Source: an uncultured Algibacter sp. | GTDB lineage: Bacteria > Bacteroidota > Bacteroidia > Flavobacteriales > Flavobacteriaceae | Assembly (NCBI GenBank): GCA_937958265.1 | Contig: CALGNX010000022.1 | Coordinates: forward strand, 1 to 52,331 | Reading direction: 5' to 3' | Length of the DNA stretch: 52,331 nt | Position numbers and translations under genes: made by a program | Notes under the pieces: model-generated | Told to the model about the DNA's origin: nothing | The model's database searches: none | What the model saw: only the letters and a program-made list of their open reading frames with translations | In this document: positions 31,210 through 39,450 of the stretch, piece by piece | How positions within the stretch are numbered: position 1 is the stretch's first letter | How the letters are laid out: the number at the start of each line of letters is the position of its first letter

Positions 31210-31253
31210 AATTAGGATGCTTTAGGTGTTATACAACATGCCTTAGGATATTT

Positions 31254-31335
31254 TTGCGTTAAGGATTGTAGTGGATAGCCCACAGCCCGACTTTAGGAGG
31301 TGCGAGGACTTGTAACGAAAAGCCTGACCCTTTTG
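31254..31335 (-). repeat. Dispersed repeat, copy A (5' end missing at the IS boundary)
   Basis: Read on the minus strand it starts AAAAGGGTCAGGCTTTTCG, continues through an AAGTCCTCGC block shared with copy E, and ends GGGCTATCCACT...AATCCTTAACGCA. The expected start GGGCGTTACCAC is absent: the left end of the IS982 element abuts at 31336. It lies just upstream of the secreted hypothetical gene. Confidence 0.8.
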
Positions 31336-32344
31336 ACCTGAGTTCGATTAATACAAAGTAAGTTGGTTTTTATTAACGGTTCGATATTTTATAGATGGTT
31401 TTTTAGGCAAAAAGCTATAAGCAATAAGACCTGCCACGATATTTGATAAGAAGTTAGTAAAGCTTCTATGTCTAGAATGCTCAATGTGACAAATATTCTT
31501 AAGTTCATCGTTTACAGTTTCAATAATTGAGCGTTTTCTAAGCAAAATTTTATCACTCAAAGACATTAAAGAATTTTTCATATTGTTTTTAATATGTGTG
31601 ATTAAATGCAGTCCATCAGCAAAAAGAAGTTGCATTAAATCTTTACCGATGTAACCTTTATCTGCATATAATTTTCCATAGATTTTATCTAAAAAACTTT
31701 TCTTCTTCAAAGGGCTTCTATCATCAACATTTGCTTGTGTGATAGTAAAATTTAGTATTTCACCTTTATCGTTTATAACGATATGGAGTTTAAATCCATG
31801 AAACCAGCCCATAGTAGATTTACCAGTAGTGGCAATACCTTTGAACACTTTGTTTGAATTAATTCGTTTGGGTTTACACACTCTAATTGGTGTAGAATCC
31901 ACAAAAGAAATACCTGTACACTCACCTAAACAACAAGTCTTTAAAAACAAGCTCATGGCCATTAGATTTTGCCCAACAAGCTCGGTAAATCTATTGTAGG
32001 AAACTGTGTTTGGAAATTCATCTTTCATATGCTTCTGGAGGTAAAAAATATAAAAATGTTTGAAGGTTCTAAATCCACTTAATTGAAATAGAATTGATAT
32101 GGTTATCACCTCACTTTTAGACATAATTGATGGTCGTTTTGCTGGGGTGCCCAAAAGGGCTTTATTGACTATTTGGTCATATTCTTTACAAAACTCATCA
32201 ACAATACAAAATATTTCAGTAATTTTAGAGTAGATTAACATAGATAGATTTTTAGATTAATAAATTGAAATTCAGCACTTTAATTTACTGAAAATCTATC
32301 TTTTTTACTAATATAATCTACTCAAATATTAATCGAACTCAGGT
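31336..32344 (-). mobile_element. IS982-family insertion sequence, apparently complete
   Basis: A 1009-bp element bounded by perfect 18-bp inverted repeats (31336-31353 and 32327-32344; outer end ACCTGAGTTCGATTAATA) and containing one intact transposase gene. No target-site duplication is visible: the flanks are ...CCCTTTTG on the left and TTAAAGAAA on the right. The left side abuts a truncated dispersed repeat and the right side abuts the stop codon of the thioredoxin-like gene. Confidence 0.9.
31348..32241 (-). CDS. IS982-family transposase
   Basis: A 297-residue DDE transposase, full length for IS982 and without frameshifts. The catalytic triad is visible: D115 (FVDSTPIRVCK), D194 (LYADKGYIGK) and E241 (RSIIETVNDELK). 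The N-terminal part (PSIMSKSEVITISILFQL) is the usual IS982 helical domain. The stop codon lies just inside the left inverted repeat. The element looks able to transpose. Confidence 0.93.
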   Translation of the reverse strand: MLIYSKITEIFCIVDEFCKEYDQIVNKALLGTPAKRPSIMSKSEVITISILFQLSGFRTFKHFYIFYLQKHMKDEFPNTVSYNRFTELVGQNLMAMSLFLKTCCLGECTGISFVDSTPIRVCKPKRINSNKVFKGIATTGKSTMGWFHGFKLHIVINDKGEILNFTITQANVDDRSPLKKKSFLDKIYGKLYADKGYIGKDLMQLLFADGLHLITHIKNNMKNSLMSLSDKILLRKRSIIETVNDELKNICHIEHSRHRSFTNFLSNIVAGLIAYSFLPKKPSIKYRTVNKNQLTLY

Positions 32345-32875
32345 TTAAAGAAATGGCGTTAGCGTTTTTTCTAGCTCTTCATAACTAAAAGACCTTTCGT
32401 AAAACTGTTTTTTCTCATTCTTATATATAATGGTTGCCGGTATAGAGCCAGACCAACCTGCATCAACCTTTGGTATCCAAGTATTCATATCCACATCATT
32501 CAAAACAATTATTTTAGAGTCTAAATTATGCTTTGCAATAAAGGGCTTTAATTTCTTCTCATATAAATGCGGAAAATCTAAGCTTACTAAAATTACCTCA
32601 ACACCTTCATTTTTGTAGGCCTTATTTAGCATTTCGAAATAAGGTAATTCCTTTACGCATGGCGCGCACCAGGTAGCCCAAAAATTAATAACATAAACAG
32701 TATCATCTTTTTTATTCAAAAATTTCTCAAAACCAGAAAAATCATAAATTTCAAGATTAGTAACACTGCGGGGTATTTCCTTTATATTTGTAGTATTTGC
32801 AACATTAATAACATTATTTGCTTTTTTACAGCTTGTTATTAAAGACAAAACAAAAATTAAAATAATCGATTTCAT
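32345..32875 (-). CDS. Thioredoxin-like (TlpA family) lipoprotein
   Basis: A thiol:disulfide protein of the TlpA/ResA type. From the ATG at 32875 it is 176 residues, with a lipoprotein signal (MKSIILIFVLSLITSC, lipid Cys16) that places it on the periplasmic side of a membrane. The active site WCAPC has C70 and C73, followed by the cis-Pro region (GSIPATIIY). An in-frame ATG at 32971 would add 32 residues, but it runs into the trp promoter and hides the signal peptide, so I prefer the inner start. The stop codon TAA touches the right end of the IS, so the gene escaped disruption by one base. Confidence 0.87.
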   Translation of the reverse strand: MKSIILIFVLSLITSCKKANNVINVANTTNIKEIPRSVTNLEIYDFSGFEKFLNKKDDTVYVINFWATWCAPCVKELPYFEMLNKAYKNEGVEVILVSLDFPHLYEKKLKPFIAKHNLDSKIIVLNDVDMNTWIPKVDAGWSGSIPATIIYKNEKKQFYERSFSYEELEKTLTPFL

Positions 32876-32950
32876 AAAATTAAAATTAATTAAAGCAAAA
32901 TTGTTTATTTGGTAATTTAACAAAATTTTAAACAAAAATGTTTCAAAGTT

Positions 32951-32982
32951 TTTGGGTGCTATTATTTTCATCTTTATATTTG
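32951..32982 (+). promoter_or_regulatory. Probable trp operon promoter
   Basis: TTTG (32951-32954), then 20 bases, then TATATTTG (32975-32982): a full match to the Bacteroidota TTTG...TAnnTTTG promoter. Transcription would start near 32988, about 13 bases before the leader peptide ATG. Confidence 0.7.
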
Positions 32983-33000
32983 AAAAAAGAATTTTCTAAA

Positions 33001-33048
33001 ATGAATAGATTTTTAAATAATACATGGTGGTGGTGCTTTCGAAATTAA
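33001..33048 (+). CDS. trpL: trp operon leader peptide with three tandem Trp codons
   Basis: A 15-codon ORF encoding MNRFLNNTWWWCFRN, with three consecutive TGG codons at 33025-33033. It lies between the probable promoter and a strong terminator hairpin upstream of trpE, so it is almost certainly a regulatory leader peptide. When charged tRNA-Trp is scarce, a ribosome stalled here would cover the segment just after the Trp codons and change the downstream RNA fold. Confidence 0.88.
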   Translation: MNRFLNNTWWWCFRN

Positions 33049-33125
33049 TAATCGTGAAGTAAAACCTAGTATATTTAAAATTAAAAATATCCAAAAGGCT
33101 TGTCATTCACGACAAGCCTTTTTTT
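33036..33125 (+). promoter_or_regulatory. Tryptophan attenuator (alternative RNA structures)
   Basis: Three competing pairings can be read. Segment 33036-33042 (CTTTCGA) can pair with 33052-33059 (TCGTGAAG) with one bulge and one G-U. Segment 33052-33058 (TCGTGAA) can instead pair perfectly with 33106-33112 (TTCACGA), which takes in the loop and the first bases of the right arm of the terminator. The terminator itself is 33093-33104 with 33111-33122. Stalling at the Trp codons would free 33052-33058 and favour antitermination. The pairings are seen; the mechanism is inferred from known trp attenuators. Confidence 0.8.
33093..33125 (+). terminator. Attenuator terminator hairpin of the trp operon
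   Basis: A 12-bp stem AAAAGGCTTGTC/GACAAGCCTTTT with a 6-base loop, running into a tract of seven or more T. It sits 35 bases upstream of trpE and is a strong intrinsic terminator. Confidence 0.92.
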
Positions 33126-33159
33126 ATTTCCATAAAATTGGAAACCAAAAAGTAAATTT

Positions 33160-34566
33160 ATGAAAAAATTTAGTCTATACACCCATCATAAACGCATCCT
33201 AACAGACACAATTACGCCTGTTACCGTGTATTATAAAATTCGCGATAAATACCCAAATAGCATTTTACTAGAAAGTGGCGATTATCACAGAAGCCATAAA
33301 AACTTCTCATACATTTGTTTTAACCCAATTGCAACTATTAAAGTTGAAAACGAAGTAATTACCGAGACATTTCCAGATGGCAGCACAACCACATTAAACA
33401 TCACTAAAGATGTAAATGTTGCGAACGAAATTCATAAATTCACAAAGCGATTCGACTCCAATTGCGAAGAAAATTTCAAATTTATTAATAACGGTATTTT
33501 TGGCTATACCGCCTACGATGCTGTTAAATATTTTGAAGATGTGCAAATTAGCAAGAAAGACGATTCTGTTATAATTCCAGATATCTACTATGCCGTTTAC
33601 CAAAATATAATAGCCATTAATCACTTTAAAAACGAAGCTTATATTTTTGCACACTGTTATAAGGACACACCAAATAATATCGATGCGATCGATAAGCTTA
33701 TAAACGTGCAAAAATTTGCATCCTATAACTTTAGTACAAAAGGTGAAATAACATCCAATTTAACAGACGATGAATTTAGAGCAAACGTAGAGGTGGCAAG
33801 AAAACACTGCCAACGTGGCGATGTATTTCAACTCGTATTATCGCGCCGTTTTTCGCAAAAATTCGCAGGAGACGATTTTAATATATACCGCGCCCTAAGA
33901 AGTATAAACCCATCGCCTTACCTATTTTATTTTGATTACGGCGATTTTAAAATATTTGGAAGCTCGCCCGAAGCACAACTTATTGTGGACGATGGCCTGG
34001 CAGAAATACACCCCATAGCTGGCACATTTAAACGCACCGGAGACGAGCATAAGGACGAAATTCTGGCAGAACAACTTAAAAACGACGACAAAGAAAATGC
34101 CGAGCACGTTATGCTTGTCGATTTAGCACGAAACGATTTAAGCCGCCACGGTAGCCAAGTAAAAGTAGTTACCTACCGCGAAGTTCAGTTTTTCTCCCAC
34201 GTTATCCATTTGGTAAGTAAAGTAACAGGCCAAAAACATGAAAAAACAGCTACCATGCAAGTGGTTGCAGACACCTTTCCTGCCGGCACATTAAGCGGCG
34301 CACCAAAGCACAGAGCCATGCAACTTATAGAAGATTACGAAAAAACAAGCCGCGGTTACTATGGTGGCGCCATAGGCTTTATGGATTTTAATGGTAATTT
34401 TAACCACGCCATCATGATACGCACATTTTTAAGTAAAGATTACAAACTAAACTGGCAAGCCGGCGCAGGCTTAGTATCAAAATCCAATACCGAAAACGAA
34501 CTACAAGAAGTCTATCATAAACTAGGCGCCTTAACCAAAGCCATAAAACTAGCCGAAGATATTTAG
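33160..34566 (+). CDS. trpE: Anthranilate synthase component I
   Basis: Makes anthranilate from chorismate, the first committed step of tryptophan synthesis, using ammonia from TrpG. The 468-residue protein has the N-terminal regulatory motif LLES (36-39), which binds tryptophan for feedback inhibition in known enzymes. The C-terminal chorismate-binding domain is intact (FQLVLSRRF, NPSPYLFYF, GSSPE, PIAGTFKRTGDE, FPAGTLSGAPKHRAMQ). It is the first structural gene after the attenuator. A dispersed repeat and a short tandem repeat lie in the 271-base gap to trpG. Confidence 0.97.
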   Translation: MKKFSLYTHHKRILTDTITPVTVYYKIRDKYPNSILLESGDYHRSHKNFSYICFNPIATIKVENEVITETFPDGSTTTLNITKDVNVANEIHKFTKRFDSNCEENFKFINNGIFGYTAYDAVKYFEDVQISKKDDSVIIPDIYYAVYQNIIAINHFKNEAYIFAHCYKDTPNNIDAIDKLINVQKFASYNFSTKGEITSNLTDDEFRANVEVARKHCQRGDVFQLVLSRRFSQKFAGDDFNIYRALRSINPSPYLFYFDYGDFKIFGSSPEAQLIVDDGLAEIHPIAGTFKRTGDEHKDEILAEQLKNDDKENAEHVMLVDLARNDLSRHGSQVKVVTYREVQFFSHVIHLVSKVTGQKHEKTATMQVVADTFPAGTLSGAPKHRAMQLIEDYEKTSRGYYGGAIGFMDFNGNFNHAIMIRTFLSKDYKLNWQAGAGLVSKSNTENELQEVYHKLGALTKAIKLAEDI

Positions 34567-34571
34567 CATTT

Positions 34572-34659
34572 GGGCGTTACCACAAGGGTCGGGCTTTCAC
34601 TACGCGCTCCCTCCAAAAAAGTCGGGGAGCTTAAACAAACCGTTCAATCCCTAACGCAA
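34572..34659 (+). repeat. Dispersed repeat, copy B (in the trpE-trpG gap)
   Basis: An 88-bp copy, identical to copy C (39315-39402). It begins GGGCGTTACCACAAGGGTCG and ends AATCCCTAACGCAA. The ends pair (GCGTTA with TAACGC), AGGG can pair with CCCT just inside, and GCTCCC/GGGGAGC forms an inner stem. It lies five bases after the trpE stop. Confidence 0.92.
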
Positions 34660-34707
34660 GCAAACCTAAAAAGGCACTAGTTAGCACAATCTTTATTGTG
34701 TACTTGC

Positions 34708-34740
34708 AGAAGTTAGAAGTTAGAAGTTAGAAGTTAGAAA
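34708..34740 (+). repeat. Short tandem repeat, four units of AGAAGTT
   Basis: Four perfect 7-bp units (34708-34735) followed by a partial unit, in the trpE-trpG gap. The copy number may vary between strains. A small hairpin CACAAT/ATTGTG (34685-34700) lies just before it. Confidence 0.85.
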
Positions 34741-34837
34741 AAATTAAAAAATAAGGTTTAGAAAACGTAGATTTCTTAACCACAATTATTAACAAAAATA
34801 AGGTTTCACCTTAAGAAACCAAAAGGGGCTTATTATT

Positions 34838-35404
34838 ATGAAAAAAGTATTAGTCATAGATAATTACGACAGTTTTACATACAATCTAGTACACTACCTA
34901 GAAGATTTAAATTGCGACGTAACCGTAGTAAGAAACGATAAGTTAACACTAGAAGACGTACAACCGTTCGATAAAATAGTATTATCTCCAGGCCCAGGCA
35001 TACCTGATGAAGCAGGATTATTAAAAGCCATAATACAAAAATACGCACCCACAAAAAGTATTTTAGGTGTTTGCTTAGGGCAACAAGCTATAAGTGAAGT
35101 TTTTGGAGGCTCATTAATTAATCTAGAAGATGTTTACCACGGTGTAGCAACACAGGTTACCATTTGTGTGGACGACGAGTATATATTTAAAGGTTTAAAC
35201 AAAAACATAGAAGTTGGTAGGTACCACTCATGGGTTGTAAACCCAGAACTACCAGACAGCCTAGAAGCCACATCTTTTGATGCTAACGGACAAATCATGT
35301 CCTTAAGGCATAAAACTTACGATGTACGCGGTGTACAATACCACCCAGAATCTGTATTAACACCAAACGGAAAAAAAATATTGGAGAATTGGGTAAATAA
35401 TTAG
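34838..35404 (+). CDS. trpG: Anthranilate synthase component II (glutamine amidotransferase)
   Basis: Supplies ammonia from glutamine to TrpE. The 188-residue class I amidotransferase has the catalytic triad: nucleophile C79 (GVCLGQQ), H169 and E171 (VQYHPES), with the oxyanion motif SPGPGIP near 50-56. It is a stand-alone protein, not fused to TrpD. It is separated from trpE by repeats and from trpD by 115 bases. Confidence 0.95.
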   Translation: MKKVLVIDNYDSFTYNLVHYLEDLNCDVTVVRNDKLTLEDVQPFDKIVLSPGPGIPDEAGLLKAIIQKYAPTKSILGVCLGQQAISEVFGGSLINLEDVYHGVATQVTICVDDEYIFKGLNKNIEVGRYHSWVVNPELPDSLEATSFDANGQIMSLRHKTYDVRGVQYHPESVLTPNGKKILENWVNN

Positions 35405-35484
35405 TGCCGCAACCTCAAAGTGGCGTTTTTAAATCTAGACTCAAAAAAACGAGAATCAAAAAATAAAACAACTAATTAAATTCC

Positions 35485-35497
35485 CTCTCCTTAGGAG
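35485..35497 (+). repeat. Small palindromic element in the trpG-trpD gap
   Basis: TCTCC (35485-35489) and GGAGA (35493-35497) form a hairpin within a CCCTCTCC...GGAGAAGG segment just before trpD. I recall similar sequences as common intergenic repeats in Flavobacteriia. The purine-rich stretch that follows (AGAGAGAGAAAGAG) precedes the trpD ATG. Confidence 0.45.
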
Positions 35498-35519
35498 AAG
35501 GCCAGAGAGAGAAAGAGTA

Positions 35520-36512
35520 ATGAAAGATATACTAAACAGATTAATAAATCACGAAACCATAAGCACAGAAGAGGCAAAACAAGTTATTATTAACATATCC
35601 AACAATATGTATAACCCAAGCCAAATAACATGTTTCTTATCCGTTTTTATGATGCGCAGTATAACAATAGAAGAACTAAAAGGTTTTAGAGACGCCTTAC
35701 TAGAACTTTGCCTTTCTGTAAACCTAAACGACTTTAATACTGTAGACATCGTGGGTACAGGTGGCGATGGTAAAAATACATTTAACATCTCCACACTCTC
35801 CGCCTTTATAACGGCTGGCGCAGGCGTTCACGTTTCCAAACATGGCAACTACGGTGTATCCTCAACTTCGGGTTCATCAAACGTTATGGAACATTTAGGT
35901 GTAAAATTCTCTAATAACGAAAGTTTTTTAAACCGCTGTTTGGACCAAGCAGGCATCTGCATCCTACACGCACCATTATTTCATCCTGCTATGAAAAACG
36001 TAGCACCTATCCGAAAAGCATTGGGCGTTAAAACCTTTTTTAATATGTTAGGCCCTTTAGTTAACCCATCCTTTCCAAAAAACCACGTACATGGGGTATT
36101 TAGTTTGGAAGTTTTGCGCCTGTACAGTTTTTTACATCAAAACACAGAAAATAATTACAATATTGTTTATGCTTTGGATGGTTACGATGAAATTTCCTTA
36201 ACCGGTAAAGCAAAAATAATTTCCAACCATACCGAAAAGCTATTTTCCCCACAAAATTTAGGTCTTAACACCATTACACAAGCTTCTATATTTGGCGGAA
36301 ACACCATTACAGACGCCGCAAAAATATTTATAGATATAGTAAATGGAAAAGGCACAGAAGCCCAAAACAATGTCGTTTGCGCTAATGCAGGATTAGCAAT
36401 AGCAACAACAAAACAAATTTCGCACCAACAAGGTTTTGAGTTAGCTAAGGAATCATTATTTTCTGGGAAAGCAAAAATGAGTTTAGAAAAACTAATTGCT
36501 TTAAGTAACTAA
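35520..36512 (+). CDS. trpD: Anthranilate phosphoribosyltransferase
   Basis: Joins anthranilate to PRPP, giving phosphoribosylanthranilate. The 330-residue protein shows the PRPP-binding loop GTGGDGKNTFN from 79, the KHGNYGVSSTSGSSN segment (normally KHGNRSVSS), and FHPAMKNVAPIRKALGVKTFFN for anthranilate binding. The R of the usual GNR motif is replaced by Tyr here. Stand-alone form; 48 bases before trpC. Confidence 0.95.
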   Translation: MKDILNRLINHETISTEEAKQVIINISNNMYNPSQITCFLSVFMMRSITIEELKGFRDALLELCLSVNLNDFNTVDIVGTGGDGKNTFNISTLSAFITAGAGVHVSKHGNYGVSSTSGSSNVMEHLGVKFSNNESFLNRCLDQAGICILHAPLFHPAMKNVAPIRKALGVKTFFNMLGPLVNPSFPKNHVHGVFSLEVLRLYSFLHQNTENNYNIVYALDGYDEISLTGKAKIISNHTEKLFSPQNLGLNTITQASIFGGNTITDAAKIFIDIVNGKGTEAQNNVVCANAGLAIATTKQISHQQGFELAKESLFSGKAKMSLEKLIALSN

Positions 36513-36560
36513 AATTGAACGTATTTAATAAGCACTTATTAAATTTATTAATACTAAAAC

Positions 36561-37346
36561 ATGAATATACTAGACAAAATAACGTTAGATAAACGCAAAG
36601 AAGTTGAACTTAAAAAAAGTTTAATTCCCGTTTCTCAACTAGAGCAATCTGTTTTATTTGAGAAGCAAACTATTTCCCTTGCTAACAAATTACGCCATAG
36701 TAATTCTGGTATTATTGCAGAGCATAAAAGACGTTCGCCCTCCAAATCTGTAATTAATAATAGTTTAAACGTACAAGATGTAGCCAAAGGTTACGAAAGT
36801 GCAGGCGTTTGTGGGATGTCCGTTTTAACAGATGGCAAATACTTTGGTGGCTCACTAGACGATTTACTTACAGCTAGAGCAAGTTGTAATATGCCATTAT
36901 TAAGAAAAGAATTTATAATTGACGAATATCAAATGTTAGAAGCCAAAGCTTATGGCGCAGATGTTATTTTATTAATAGCCGCTATACTAACAAGAGACGA
37001 GATTAAGCAATTTTCAACTTTTGCTAAAAGCCTAAATTTGGATGTACTTTTGGAAGTCCATAACGAAGCAGAATTACAAAAATCTATAATGCCAAGTTTG
37101 GATATGTTAGGGGTAAACAACAGAGATTTAAAAACCTTTGAGGTAAGCCTAGAAACCAGCAAAACGTTAAGCCAGTTAATCCCTAATGATTTTGTAAAAG
37201 TATCGGAAAGTGGCATTAGTAATACCAACGCCATTAAAACATTAAAACCCTATGGCTACCAAGGCTTTTTAATTGGTGAAAACTTTATGAAAACCGATAA
37301 CCCTGGCGTAAGTGCAAGCACATTTATTAAAACCTTAGAAGCATGA
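36561..37346 (+). CDS. trpC: Indole-3-glycerol phosphate synthase
   Basis: Closes the indole ring from the carboxyphenylamino-deoxyribulose phosphate intermediate. The 261-residue TIM barrel has the conserved IIAEHKRRSPSKS motif (about 50-62), LLRKEFIIDEYQ (about 114-125), LEVHNEAEL, GVNNRDLKTF and SESGI. It is separate from trpF, and its stop overlaps the trpF start by four bases (ATGA), indicating coupled translation. Confidence 0.96.
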   Translation: MNILDKITLDKRKEVELKKSLIPVSQLEQSVLFEKQTISLANKLRHSNSGIIAEHKRRSPSKSVINNSLNVQDVAKGYESAGVCGMSVLTDGKYFGGSLDDLLTARASCNMPLLRKEFIIDEYQMLEAKAYGADVILLIAAILTRDEIKQFSTFAKSLNLDVLLEVHNEAELQKSIMPSLDMLGVNNRDLKTFEVSLETSKTLSQLIPNDFVKVSESGISNTNAIKTLKPYGYQGFLIGENFMKTDNPGVSASTFIKTLEA

Positions 37347-38047
37347 AATTAAAAGTATGCGGCATGAAATACCAAGATAACATTGAGCATGTTGCGGCAT
37401 TGCAGCCAGACTATCTAGGTTTTATATTTTACGAAAAATCTGAACGGAATTTTGATGCAGATAACATTCCAAAACTTTCTACTTCCATAAAAAAAACAGG
37501 TGTGTTTGTAAATGCTGAAATAGAATTTGTTCTAGAAAAAATAAGTAAATATAATTTACAAGCAGTACAATTACATGGTAAAGAATCTCCTGAATATTGC
37601 GTAAATTTACAATACGCTTTTAAAGAAGCCACGGCAAAAAAAAAGAATTTATTACCAGGTAATAACGCAGACTTAAAAACACCTACAAATGTCGAAAAAT
37701 TAGAAATATTTAAAGTCTTTTCTATAAAAGACACATTCGATTTTAGTGTTTTAAAGCCCTATGAAAATACTTGCGATTTCTTTTTATTCGATACCAAAGG
37801 AAAATTACATGGTGGTAATGGATACACCTTTAATTGGAGTGTATTAAATAATTACCCATCAACAAAACCCTACTTTTTAAGTGGTGGCTTAGGGTTAGCA
37901 GAAGTTGAGGCTATCAAGGCATTTACAAATAGTAAGGCCTCCAAATATTGTTATGCCTTGGATGTAAATAGTAAATTTGAAATTAAACCAGGTTTAAAAG
38001 ATATTTCAGTTTTAAAAACATTTATAAACAAGGTTTTTACTAATTAA
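37343..38047 (+). CDS. trpF: Phosphoribosylanthranilate isomerase
   Basis: Catalyses the Amadori rearrangement before the TrpC step. The 234-residue TIM barrel starts KVCGMKYQDNI (catalytic Cys6) and has VQLHG, FLFDTKGKLHGGNG (catalytic Asp) and FLSGGLGL. A run of Lys (KKKN) near residue 94-97 lies in a loop. Coupled to trpC by a four-base overlap. Confidence 0.95.
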   Translation: MKLKVCGMKYQDNIEHVAALQPDYLGFIFYEKSERNFDADNIPKLSTSIKKTGVFVNAEIEFVLEKISKYNLQAVQLHGKESPEYCVNLQYAFKEATAKKKNLLPGNNADLKTPTNVEKLEIFKVFSIKDTFDFSVLKPYENTCDFFLFDTKGKLHGGNGYTFNWSVLNNYPSTKPYFLSGGLGLAEVEAIKAFTNSKASKYCYALDVNSKFEIKPGLKDISVLKTFINKVFTN

Positions 38048-38127
38048 AACTAGTAGCAAAATACTGTAAATAAAAAATTGCAAGGCCTCGCAAGAGTCCA
38101 AACCTAAAAAACAAAAAAGAAAAAGCT

Positions 38128-39309
38128 ATGAATTACAATGTAGACGAAAAAGGTTACTACGGTGAATTTGGAGGTGCCTATATACCAGAAATGCTTTATC
38201 CAAACGTAGAAGAATTACGCGAAAATTATTTAAAAGTAATAGCAGAACCCGATTTTCAAAAAGAATTTAACCAACTCCTTAAAGATTATGTTGGCCGCCC
38301 TTCTCCGCTTTATTTTGCAAAGCGACTTTCGGAAAAATACAATACAAAAATATACTTAAAACGCGAAGATTTAAACCATACAGGTGCGCACAAAATAAAC
38401 AATACTATAGGCCAAATTTTAATGGCACAGCGTTTAGGTAAAACTAGAATTATTGCAGAAACTGGCGCAGGCCAACATGGTGTTGCAACCGCCACCGTTT
38501 GTGCTTTAATGGGACTAGAGTGCATCGTGTACATGGGCGAAATTGATATTGCACGACAAGCGCCAAACGTAGCTAGAATGAAAATGCTAGGCGCAAAAGT
38601 AGTCGCAGCACTATCTGGAAGCCGCACCCTAAAAGACGCCACAAACGAGGCCATTCGCGATTGGATAAATAACCCTGTAGATACGCATTATATTATAGGA
38701 TCTGCCATTGGCCCACACCCCTATCCAGATATGGTAACGCGGTTTCAAGCTATTGTTTCCGAAGAAATTAAATGGCAATTAAAAGAGCAAATAGGTAGAG
38801 AAAATCCAGATTACGTAGTAGCCTGTATTGGCGGTGGTAGTAATGCCGCTGGCACATACTACCATTATTTACATGAGCCAGATGTTGGTATTATTGCTGT
38901 GGAAGCTGCAGGTTTAGGCATCGATTCTGGCGAAAGTGCAGCCACATCCGTATTAGGTAAAGAAGGTATTATCCATGGCTGTAAAACCCTTTTAATGCAA
39001 ACTAAAGATGGGCAGATAACAGAGCCTTATTCAATTTCGGCAGGTTTGGATTATCCTGGTGTTGGCCCCATGCATGCTCATTTAGCAAAAACAGGACGCG
39101 CAGAATTCGTCTCCATTACAGATGATGATGCTATGAATGCTGGTTTAGAGCTTTCAAAATTAGAAGGTATTATCCCAGCCATAGAAACCTCGCACGCCTT
39201 AGCCATGTTTAAGTATAAAACCTTTAAACCAGACGATGTGGTGGTAGTAAATTTATCTGGTCGTGGCGATAAAGATTTGCAAAATTATATAGATTATTTT
39301 AAAATTTAA
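38128..39309 (+). CDS. trpB: Tryptophan synthase beta chain
   Basis: Condenses indole with serine to give tryptophan. The 393-residue PLP enzyme starts with [12 protein letters not shown], carries the PLP lysine K89 (HTGAHKINN), [11 protein letters not shown], and the phosphate cup CIGGGSNA. It matches TrpB1, the form that pairs with TrpA. The 80-base gap from trpF holds no clear terminator. Copy C of the dispersed repeat starts six bases after the stop. Confidence 0.98.
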   Translation: MNYNVDEKGYYGEFGGAYIPEMLYPNVEELRENYLKVIAEPDFQKEFNQLLKDYVGRPSPLYFAKRLSEKYNTKIYLKREDLNHTGAHKINNTIGQILMAQRLGKTRIIAETGAGQHGVATATVCALMGLECIVYMGEIDIARQAPNVARMKMLGAKVVAALSGSRTLKDATNEAIRDWINNPVDTHYIIGSAIGPHPYPDMVTRFQAIVSEEIKWQLKEQIGRENPDYVVACIGGGSNAAGTYYHYLHEPDVGIIAVEAAGLGIDSGESAATSVLGKEGIIHGCKTLLMQTKDGQITEPYSISAGLDYPGVGPMHAHLAKTGRAEFVSITDDDAMNAGLELSKLEGIIPAIETSHALAMFKYKTFKPDDVVVVNLSGRGDKDLQNYIDYFKI

Positions 39310-39314
39310 AACTA

Positions 39315-39402
39315 GGGCGTTACCACAAGGGTCGGGCTTTCACTACGCGCTCCCTCCAAAAAAGTCGGGGAGCTTAAACAAACCGTTCAATCCCTAACGC
39401 AA
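39315..39402 (+). repeat. Dispersed repeat, copy C (in the trpB-trpA gap)
   Basis: Identical over all 88 bp to copy B and in the same orientation, 4743 bp away. It would be transcribed as part of the trp mRNA. Confidence 0.92.
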
Positions 39403-39450
39403 ACAGACCTCACAAGCATTAAAAACTAGTAAGGTCTTAAACAAAATACG

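Noticed and set aside
34708-34740. AGAAGTT tandem units as a possible CRISPR or iteron origin
   Set aside because: Only four 7-bp units without spacers, lying inside the trp operon gap; more likely a simple-sequence expansion.
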